From CAZRHR01 sp964599915 (GTDB lineage: Bacteria > Bacteroidota > Bacteroidia > CAIKAF01), in the NCBI GenBank assembly GCA_964599915.1, contig CAZRHR010000074.1, forward strand, positions 1-12,311: a stretch of 12,311 bases of DNA, written 5' to 3'. Shown in pieces: positions 6,633-12,311 of the stretch. A model generated the notes under the pieces. The model was not told the DNA's origin. It saw only the letters and a program-made list of their open reading frames with translations, and ran no database searches. The first letter of the stretch is position 1. Every line of letters begins with the position of its first letter. The translations under genes were made by a program, and so were the position numbers.

Positions 6633-7901
6633 TTATGTTTTTTGCTTTTTCTTTTTCGCAGCAGGAAACAAAACATTGTTTAAAATGAGGCGATAGCCAG
6701 GGGAATTGGGATGCAAAGCCAGGTCAGTGGGGGGATCACCCACTAGATGCTGATAATCTTCAGGGTCATGACCACCATAAAATGTCCAAAACCCTTTTCC
6801 AAATTCTCCGTGGATGTAACGCGCTTCATTGGCTTGCTTATTTTCCCCCATAACAAGCACTTTGGGTTTCAAGGTTTCATTTCTAAACGCGGTGGTTTGC
6901 CCCATAAAACCTCTAATAAGGGACTCATGGTTTTGGGTAAGCATGGTGGGAATGGGATCCCACTTTGCGCTAAATTCAAAAAGGGTGAAAAAATCCGAGT
7001 TTTGCTGCACCCGCCTAAACATGGTGTTATCAATATTTGAGTGCTCATATTCCATAGGATTGCTATGCAAATGAAACTGATGAAACGCCAAGGTATTTTG
7101 AAAGTCAAGTTTTTGCTGAGCACTCGGATCCATGGCATCCCCATCGAACATGCTTTCACAAATGTCTATGCCATCTGCTGAAAGGGCAATGTCATAGGTA
7201 TCGGTAGCAGAACACATGGCGAATAAATAGCCGCCTCCTGCCGTAAAGTCCCTAATGGCCTTTGCAACGGCTAATTTTAGTTGAGAAACTTTGGAAAAGC
7301 CCAATTTTCGCGCAAGGGCCTCGGCACTTCTTACCTGTTCTTGATACCAAGCTGCCATGCGATAACCCGCCCAAAATTTCCCGTATTGCCCGGTGAAATC
7401 TTCATGATGTAAATGCAACCAATCATAGAGGTGCAATTTTCCCTGAACCACCTCTTCGTCATAAATGATGTCATAGGGGATTTCTGCATAAGTAAGGACC
7501 AGTGTCACCGCATCATCCCAAGGTTGCTTGTCTGGAGGACTATATACAGCAATTTTAGGGGGTTTCTCTAGCTTTACCGCGTCCATGTTAACATCTGGAG
7601 CAGATAATTCAGCAATAATCTGGGTGCTTTGCGCATCGGCAATGGATTCGAATCGAACATTTCTGACCCGTGCCTGCGCTTCTAACTCAGGATAGGTTTT
7701 CATCATGAACGCTCCCCCTCTATAGTTCAAGAGCCAATACACTTCCACATCGCGCTGAAGGATCCAATAGGCTAATCCATACGCTTTTAAATGATTGGTC
7801 TGGATTTTATCCATAGGCACCAACATCCAAGCTGCAAGCAAGGACTGCTGTGTAACAAGGAAAAGAAGAAAGAAAAGACAAAGCCGGCGAAAAAAAACCA
7901 T
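6633..7901 (-). CDS. Conserved exported Bacteroidota protein often annotated 'asparagine synthetase B'
   Basis: This is a 422-residue protein with a signal peptide (hydrophobic 4-23, ending LLAA). I recognise the whole protein as a highly conserved Bacteroidota family. Landmarks are VPMDKIQTNHLKAYGLAYW (28-46), LLNYRGGAF, KIAVYSPPDKQPWDDAV, YDWLHLHHEDFTGQYGKFW (159-177), GGGYLFAMCSATDTYDIALS (222-241), FMGQTTAF, YGGHDPEDYQH (375-385) and HPNSPGYRLILNN. Databases often name it asparagine synthetase B. I see neither the N-terminal Cys2 nucleophile of a class II glutaminase nor the SGGxDS ATP-pyrophosphatase loop of AsnB. GGGYLFAMC (Cys230) and the C-terminal GGHDPEDY...NN layout look more like a ThuA/class I amidotransferase-like fold; that is inference. 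The gene follows dnaB by 46 bases on the same strand and may be cotranscribed. Identity with the family is confident, function unknown. Confidence 0.85.
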   Translation of the reverse strand: MVFFRRLCLFFLLFLVTQQSLLAAWMLVPMDKIQTNHLKAYGLAYWILQRDVEVYWLLNYRGGAFMMKTYPELEAQARVRNVRFESIADAQSTQIIAELSAPDVNMDAVKLEKPPKIAVYSPPDKQPWDDAVTLVLTYAEIPYDIIYDEEVVQGKLHLYDWLHLHHEDFTGQYGKFWAGYRMAAWYQEQVRSAEALARKLGFSKVSQLKLAVAKAIRDFTAGGGYLFAMCSATDTYDIALSADGIDICESMFDGDAMDPSAQQKLDFQNTLAFHQFHLHSNPMEYEHSNIDNTMFRRVQQNSDFFTLFEFSAKWDPIPTMLTQNHESLIRGFMGQTTAFRNETLKPKVLVMGENKQANEARYIHGEFGKGFWTFYGGHDPEDYQHLVGDPPTDLALHPNSPGYRLILNNVLFPAAKKKKQKT

Positions 7902-7947
7902 GTTGTTTGTATCGAAAACGGGTCGAAAAGGTTACAAAATAGGGAAT

Positions 7948-9480
7948 TTAAAAAGGAATTTGATCGTCTAAATCAGTATCATCATTCATTCTTGAAGGCA
8001 CTGTCACGGTATTTCTGGCCGGGTCATAGGTGGAATTGGCAGGAAATGGGGTTCTATGCGCCAAACTAGCGGTAGAACTGGTCAGATTGGTAAACCTGGC
8101 TTGTTCGGCAATAAACTGAAGATTGACATCATCCGTAGCGCCATTTCTGTGTTTGGCCACAATAATTTTGGCAACACCGGCCATGGATTCATTGCCTTCC
8201 TCTAAAATACCGTAATATTCAGGCCGATAAATAAAGCACACCATATCCGCATCTTGTTCAATGGCGCCTGATTCTCTTAAATCTGAAAGCTGTGGCCGCT
8301 TGTCACCTGGGCGACTTTCTACGGCCCGACTAAGCTGAGAAAGAGCAATGATAGGGATATTCAGTTCTTTAGCAATGGCTTTAAGCGATCTTGAAATGGT
8401 AGAAATCTCCTGCTCGCGAATTCCTTGTTTATTGTTTCCCCCCGCCGTCATCAATTGTAGATAGTCAATGATAATCATGCCCACATTTTTATGTTGTTTC
8501 ATTCTTCGGGCAATGGCTCTAAACTCGAAAATAGAAAGGGCAGGCGTATCATTAATCATAATCGGCGCATCAGCAAGACTGGCCAAACTAGAATGTAGGT
8601 TTTGCCAATCTTTTTCTGTTAAGTTTCCTTTGCGTAATTTATCCGAAGGAATACCTGTTTCTGCTGATATGAGACGGTTAACAAGCTGTACAGCGCTCAT
8701 TTCTAATGAAAAAACAGCCACAGGGACCTGAAAGTCAACGGCAGCATTTCTTGCCATAGAAAGACAAAAGGCGGTTTTACCCATAGCAGGTCGTGCCGCG
8801 ACGATAATGAGGTCAGACTTTTGCCAACCGGCCGTTAGCTCGTCTAGCTTGGTAAATCCAGTGGGAACACCAGTAAGTGAAGAGTTTTGGTTTTGTGCCT
8901 GCTCAATTTGATTGAGTGCTTGAGAAATAAGGACATTCATGGACTCAGATGCCCGTCTGATATTTCCCTGAGCCACATCAAACAGTTTGCGTTCTGATTC
9001 ATCCAGTAAATCGAACACATCGATTCCATCGTCGTAGGAATCCCTTTGAATTTCAGAGGAAATACGAATCAATTCTCTTTTAAGAAATTTTTCCAGGATG
9101 ATGCGGGCATGGAATTCAATATTAGCCGCGGAACCCACCCTATTGGTGAGCATAGAAAGGTAATAGGCCCCACCAATGACATCGAGGTTTCCATTGTTTC
9201 TGAGGTAATTGGTAACGGTGAGTAAATCAATGGGCTGAGATTTTTGAAAAAGGTCAGCCATGGCACCGAAGATGGCTTGGTGGGCCGGTTTATAAAATGC
9301 TTCAGGCTTTAAAATTTCAATGACGGTAGAAACAGCATCCTTTTCAAGCATCATAGCACCCAAGACCGCTTCCTCAAGGTCAGTAGCTTGAGGTGGAACA
9401 CGAAGGTGTTCGGCAAACGCATCTTTATTAAACTTTTGGCTTACAGTTCTTTTGGTATCCTTTGGGCGATTTTCTTCCAT
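7948..9480 (-). CDS. dnaB: Replicative DNA helicase DnaB
   Basis: This is a 510-residue protein of normal length for Bacteroidota. It is the hexameric 5'-3' helicase that unwinds DNA ahead of the replication fork and recruits primase. The N-terminal domain (about 28-170) starts with PPQATDLEEAVLGAMM. The RecA-like C-terminal domain begins near 203 (TGVPTGFTKLDELTAGWQ). It has Walker A ARPAMGKTA with Lys235, the catalytic glutamate in SLEM (Glu260), Walker B MIIIDYLQL with Asp339, SQLSRAVE (381-388) with the sensor glutamine, DLRESGAIEQDAD (400-412) and the AKHRNG hairpin (442-447). No intein is present. The start ATG at 9480 gives the expected charged N-terminal extension. The last residues (DLDDQIPF) resemble the acidic tip of SSB. 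I found no exact TAnnTTTG box upstream. Confidence 0.98.
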   Translation of the reverse strand: MEENRPKDTKRTVSQKFNKDAFAEHLRVPPQATDLEEAVLGAMMLEKDAVSTVIEILKPEAFYKPAHQAIFGAMADLFQKSQPIDLLTVTNYLRNNGNLDVIGGAYYLSMLTNRVGSAANIEFHARIILEKFLKRELIRISSEIQRDSYDDGIDVFDLLDESERKLFDVAQGNIRRASESMNVLISQALNQIEQAQNQNSSLTGVPTGFTKLDELTAGWQKSDLIIVAARPAMGKTAFCLSMARNAAVDFQVPVAVFSLEMSAVQLVNRLISAETGIPSDKLRKGNLTEKDWQNLHSSLASLADAPIMINDTPALSIFEFRAIARRMKQHKNVGMIIIDYLQLMTAGGNNKQGIREQEISTISRSLKAIAKELNIPIIALSQLSRAVESRPGDKRPQLSDLRESGAIEQDADMVCFIYRPEYYGILEEGNESMAGVAKIIVAKHRNGATDDVNLQFIAEQARFTNLTSSTASLAHRTPFPANSTYDPARNTVTVPSRMNDDTDLDDQIPF

Positions 9481-9717
9481 GACTTAAAGGTAAGGGGAAG
9501 CCATGAAATAATGGAATGGAAATCACTAACAAAGGCTGTTAGCACGTAGTGAAAGGCGGTGGCAATGTTATTATAGTATGCTATAAATTCCTGTATTTAT
9601 GTTATTTGATCCAATCTTTTAGCTTTTTGTTTTGTTCATAACTCCATTAAGACAGAGATTCAATGAGGCGATGAGAGAATATAAGATTCGTGGTTAAAGA
9701 GACACGACTGACCTAAA
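9481..9717. other. dnaB upstream region with small dyads, no gene seen
   Basis: No supported coding sequence is present. Two short inverted repeats occur in front of dnaB: CTAACA-AAGGC-TGTTAG near 9526-9542 and TTATAG-TATG-CTATAA at 9571-9586. Either could be an operator or chance. No exact Bacteroidota -7 box is found; the nearest is a one-mismatch TAACATTG on the minus strand near 9572-9565. Confidence 0.35.
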
Positions 9718-9843
9718 ACATCAACGGAAAATCGGGCGTTCCAGCTAGGGAGGCCCCGGGGGCCACCACTCCTCCTCCCCAGGCAACAAGCTACGGATAA
9801 AACCCCAATACACTCGGGTATTTTCCGGCTATAAACGATTAAA
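9718..9843. repeat. Intergenic repeat element, copy 1 (complete)
   Basis: This 126-base element is present twice in the accC-dnaB spacer. Its first 55 bases (9718-9772) and last 55 bases (9789-9843) are identical to 9922-9976 and 10077-10131. The 16 bases in between are CT-rich. It is GC-rich in the middle (GGCCCCGGGGGCC at about 9752-9764) inside AT-rich flanks. CGGAAAAT (9725-9732) and ATTTTCCG (9820-9827) form an 8-bp inverted pair near the ends, and AATAC/GTATT form a small hairpin near the right end. The minus-strand frame through it is not a believable protein. It is possibly a dispersed, MITE-like or structured-RNA repeat; no transposase is seen. Confidence 0.8.
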
Positions 9844-9921
9844 GTCAAATCACAAACAGCCCAACTTCAAAAAGATTAAACACACAAAAACGAACTTTCA
9901 AAAAAGTCCAAACCGTCAAAT

Positions 9922-10131
9922 ACATCAACGGAAAATCGGGCGTTCCAGCTAGGGAGGCCCCGGGGGCCACCACTCCNNNNNNNNNNNNNNNNNNNNNNNN
10001 NNNNNNNNNNNNNNNNNNNNNNNNNNNNNNNNNNNNNNNNNNNNNNNNNNNNNNNNNNNNNNNNNNNNNNNNNNNNAGCTACGGATAAAACCCCAATACA
10101 CTCGGGTATTTTCCGGCTATAAACGATTAAA
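9922..10131. repeat. Intergenic repeat element, copy 2 (interrupted by assembly gap)
   Basis: The left 55 bases (9922-9976) and right 55 bases (10077-10131) match copy 1 exactly in the same orientation. The middle is replaced by 100 N. In copy 1 the corresponding interval is only 16 bases, so either the gap length is arbitrary or further repeat units lie within it. The 78-base spacer between the copies (9844-9921) is A-rich and shows no gene. Confidence 0.8.
9977..10076. other. Assembly gap of exactly 100 N
   Basis: One hundred unresolved bases. The round number is the usual placeholder for a gap of unknown size, and both edges lie inside the repeat element, which is probably why the assembly broke here. 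Confidence 0.97.
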
Positions 10132-10160
10132 AACGCCATGAACACCTACACGCCAAACAC

Positions 10161-10190
10161 AAAAAAAGGGAGCAAAAGCCCCCTTAAAAA
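10161..10190 (-). terminator. Rho-independent terminator of the accBC operon
   Basis: On the minus strand AAGGGGGC (10185-10178) pairs with GCTCCCTT (10173-10166) across a TTTT loop. All eight positions pair if one G-U is allowed, and a run of T follows (10167-10161). On the plus strand the same position is an A-C mismatch, so the hairpin is built for minus-strand RNA. It begins a few bases after the accC stop codon. Confidence 0.85.
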
Positions 10191-10200
10191 ATCGCTTATC

Positions 10201-11538
10201 TTATTTCAGCTTAAAGCTTTCTAGAAACTTGGTGGTATAATTCCCTTTGCGGAAGTTTTCATCTTGCATCAGCTGAATATGGAATGGAAGAGTAGTTTTG
10301 ACCCCTTCTATCACATATTCTTGCAAAGCACGTGACATTTTATCAATGGCTTCTTCGCGTGTCTGGTGTACCACAATTAGCTTGGCAATCATGCTATCGT
10401 AGTAAGGCGGAATGGTGTAACCCGCATAAACATGCGTATCTACACGAACCCCGTGGCCACCAGGCGAGTGATAGTTGGTGATTTTACCGGGACTTGGTCT
10501 GAAATCGTTGTAGGGGTCTTCCGCATTAATTCGACATTCGATGGCATGCTTTTCGGGAAAATAATTCTTTCCTGAAATGGGGATACCAGCCGCAATCTTG
10601 ATCTGCTCTTTAATGAGGTCATAATTAATCACCTCTTCTGTAATGGGATGTTCCACCTGAATACGGGTGTTCATCTCCATAAAATAGAAGTTCTTATGCT
10701 TGTCTACCAAAAATTCAATGGTTCCAACACCTTCATAATTAATGGCGGAAGCGGCCTTAATGGCGGCATCGCCCATCCGCTGACGAAGGTCGTCGTCCAT
10801 AAAGGGGGATGGCGTTTCTTCTACAAGTTTTTGGTGGCGACGCTGAATGGAACAGTCTCTTTCAGACAAATGGCAGACTTTACCGAACTGGTCACCCGCC
10901 ACTTGAATCTCAATGTGCCGTGGTTCTTCGATAAATTTCTCCATATACATGCCATCGTTTCCAAAAGCAGCACCCGCTTCGGCACGCGCCTTGTCCCATT
11001 GCTCCTTCATTTCTGCATCAGAGCGAATGATGCGCATACCTTTTCCTCCGCCGCCGGCGGTTGCTTTGATCATCACCGGATAGCCAATGTCTTTGGCACA
11101 TTCTAAAGCCTGCTTTAAATCGTCTAACAGGCCATCTGAACCAGGAACACAGGGTACGCCGGCTTTTCGCATGGTCGCCTTGGCAGTAGCCTTATCTCCC
11201 ATACAATCAATCATGTATGGCGTTGGGCCAATAAACTTTATCCCGTGATCAGTGCAAATCTGTGAAAACCTTGAATTTTCAGACAAAAAACCATATCCTG
11301 GATGAATGGCATCCGCATTGGTAATTTCTGCCGCAGAAATAATGCTAGGCATCGAAAGATAAGACTCTTTCCCAGGTGGTGGACCAATACATACGGCCTC
11401 ATCTGCAAACCGTACATGTAGACTTTCACGGTCTGCGGTAGAGTACACGGCCACCGTCTTTATGCCCATCTCCCGACAGGTACGTATGACCCTTAGGGCG
11501 ATTTCGCCTCGATTGGCGATGAGTATTTTATTAAACAA
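10201..11538 (-). CDS. accC: Acetyl-CoA carboxylase, biotin carboxylase subunit
   Basis: This is a 445-residue ATP-grasp enzyme that carboxylates biotin on AccB using ATP and bicarbonate, the first half-reaction of fatty acid synthesis. The N-terminal domain opens with FNKILIANRGEIALRVIR. Lys159 and the glycine-rich lid GGGGKGMRI (162-170) bind ATP. The RRHQK motif includes Lys237. The core EMNTRIQVEH places Glu288, Asn290, Arg292, Gln294, Val295 and Glu296 at the same numbers as in E. coli, and the catalytic arginine of ECRINAEDP is at 336. The length equals the stand-alone bacterial subunit, so it is not a fused pyruvate or propionyl carboxylase. The start is TTG: an in-frame TAA lies five codons upstream and the family N-terminus begins exactly here. 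The gene is 29 bases after accB on the same strand. Confidence 0.98.
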   Translation of the reverse strand: MFNKILIANRGEIALRVIRTCREMGIKTVAVYSTADRESLHVRFADEAVCIGPPPGKESYLSMPSIISAAEITNADAIHPGYGFLSENSRFSQICTDHGIKFIGPTPYMIDCMGDKATAKATMRKAGVPCVPGSDGLLDDLKQALECAKDIGYPVMIKATAGGGGKGMRIIRSDAEMKEQWDKARAEAGAAFGNDGMYMEKFIEEPRHIEIQVAGDQFGKVCHLSERDCSIQRRHQKLVEETPSPFMDDDLRQRMGDAAIKAASAINYEGVGTIEFLVDKHKNFYFMEMNTRIQVEHPITEEVINYDLIKEQIKIAAGIPISGKNYFPEKHAIECRINAEDPYNDFRPSPGKITNYHSPGGHGVRVDTHVYAGYTIPPYYDSMIAKLIVVHQTREEAIDKMSRALQEYVIEGVKTTLPFHIQLMQDENFRKGNYTTKFLESFKLK

Positions 11539-11567
11539 GGCTTTGTGCTTTTAAGGTAAAGTAAAGA

Positions 11568-12056
11568 TCAAGAAGGATCAACCAAAAACAGGGGTTGATC
11601 GTACTCTACAGGCGAGGCATCATCTACCAATATCTTGACAATTTTCCCGCTGATTTCAGCCTCGATTTCGTTGAACAACTTCATGGCTTCAATAATGCAA
11701 AGCACCTTTCCAGGCTTAATTTCATCACCTACGTTGGCGAAAATGGGCTTGTCCGGGCTGGGTCTGCGGTAAAATGTTCCAATCATGGGCGATTTAATCG
11801 TCACATAATGGGCTTCATTTTGAGATGGAGCGGCTACGGGAGCGGCTGGTGCAGCTGGGGCAGCAGCGGGGGCGGCTGGTGCAGCGGGGGCGGCCACAGG
11901 AGCAGCAGCCACCACTTGTTGGATGGGGGCAGCGATATATTCCTGCTGACGCTGGGTTTTAATCACAATTTTAACCCCTTTGGTCTCCAGTTCTACTTCT
12001 GAAACGCCACTTTTAGCGACAAACTTGATGAGGTCTTGTATTTCTTTAATGTCCAT
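11568..12056 (-). CDS. accB: Acetyl-CoA carboxylase, biotin carboxyl carrier protein
   Basis: This is a 162-residue carrier that shuttles carboxyl groups on biotin between AccC and the carboxyltransferase. The N-terminal segment MDIKEIQDLIKFVAKSGVSEVELE is typical AccB. Residues about 42-78 are an Ala/Pro linker made of repeated AAP/APAA units and encoded by GC-rich, repetitive DNA. The biotinyl domain begins with KSPMIGTFYRRPSPD (88-102), the 'thumb' that marks true AccB proteins, and carries the biotinylation motif EAMKL with Lys126. I chose the ATG at 12056. The open frame extends to a TTG at 12149, but those 31 residues have no family counterpart. No TAnnTTTG box is found in the 255 bases upstream, so transcription may begin beyond the window edge, or the promoter may be non-consensus. 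Confidence 0.97.
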   Translation of the reverse strand: MDIKEIQDLIKFVAKSGVSEVELETKGVKIVIKTQRQQEYIAAPIQQVVAAAPVAAPAAPAAPAAAPAAPAAPVAAPSQNEAHYVTIKSPMIGTFYRRPSPDKPIFANVGDEIKPGKVLCIIEAMKLFNEIEAEISGKIVKILVDDASPVEYDQPLFLVDPS

Positions 12057-12311
12057 AATTCCTATTTGAAAATAGAGGGTAAAATTAACCCTTTTTTCCA
12101 GTTCCGGTTCATTTTTGGAATAATTCCGGCATTTTTGAGCGAAAATCAATCTATTTTGGATGAAATACAGGGTGAAATATCGATTTTACATCAAAGACTT
12201 AACTGAAAGAAGAGCACGTCAACATCTAAAATGAATCGCAAAAAATTCTTTTCAAAACATTGTTGTCCGATAAAAATCAGAATGTGTGTTTTTGGATTTC
12301 TAAGTATCTGA

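Noticed and set aside
9660..9848. Minus-strand 62-codon frame through repeat copy 1
   Set aside because: It simply translates the repeat; the same peptide appears in copy 2, it spans low-complexity GC-rich DNA, and it has no signal, domain or promoter.
9718..10131. CRISPR array
   Set aside because: There are only two long copies with one spacer of unrelated size and no cas genes; the unit is far longer than a CRISPR repeat.
9876..10145. Minus-strand frame spanning the N gap
   Set aside because: A third of it is unknown sequence and the rest is the repeat; the frame across a gap of unknown size is meaningless.
12057..12149. 31-residue N-terminal extension of AccB starting at TTG 12149
   Set aside because: AccB proteins begin at the MDIKEIQ segment, and the extension has no family counterpart.
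12231..12311. Plus-strand 26-codon frame ending exactly at the window edge
   Set aside because: It is short and lysine/phenylalanine-rich with no signal or neighbour context; the ending at the edge is probably coincidence.

Overview
The window comes from a member of the Bacteroidota, probably a gliding or type IX secretion (T9SS) lineage; I cannot place it below phylum. The evidence is a SprE/PorW-type T9SS lipoprotein, a secreted protein with a type A C-terminal sorting domain, promoter boxes of the Bacteroidota type (TAnnTTTG at -7, some with TTG near -33), an absence of clear Shine-Dalgarno sites, and a secreted conserved protein typical of this phylum. A run of exactly 100 N inside a repeat shows that this is a draft scaffold.

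Layout from left to right. Bases 1-318 (+) are the 3' end of an oligopeptide-type ABC transporter ATPase gene. It converges, across a GC-rich, dyad-rich intergenic element (319-487), on a three-gene minus-strand unit. Read in its own direction, that unit has a T9SS cargo-like protein (4054-3320), a small cysteine-rich lipoprotein (3298-3086) and the large TPR lipoprotein SprE/PorW (3052-488), with one good promoter in front of the first gene. Pointing the other way are tRNA-Arg(CCT) (4251-4322) and a secreted protein of six 24-residue MORN-type repeats (4579-5214). Next come a minus-strand SRPBCC-like protein (5693-5244) and a small secreted beta-rich protein (6048-6500) with its own promoter box and terminator.

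The right half is mostly housekeeping and entirely on the minus strand. accB (12056-11568) and accC (11538-10201) encode the biotin carrier and biotin carboxylase of acetyl-CoA carboxylase, closed by a clear terminator at 10161-10190. dnaB (9480-7948) encodes the replicative helicase and is followed closely by a conserved exported protein (7901-6633) of the family often labelled 'asparagine synthetase B'. Between accC and dnaB lies a repeat region with two copies of a roughly 126-bp element, the second interrupted by the assembly gap.

No complete new defence or mobile system is visible. The best leads are the cargo/small-lipoprotein/SprE cluster, the misnamed 'asparagine synthetase B' family, the direct repeat that broke the assembly, and the SSB-like acidic tail on DnaB.
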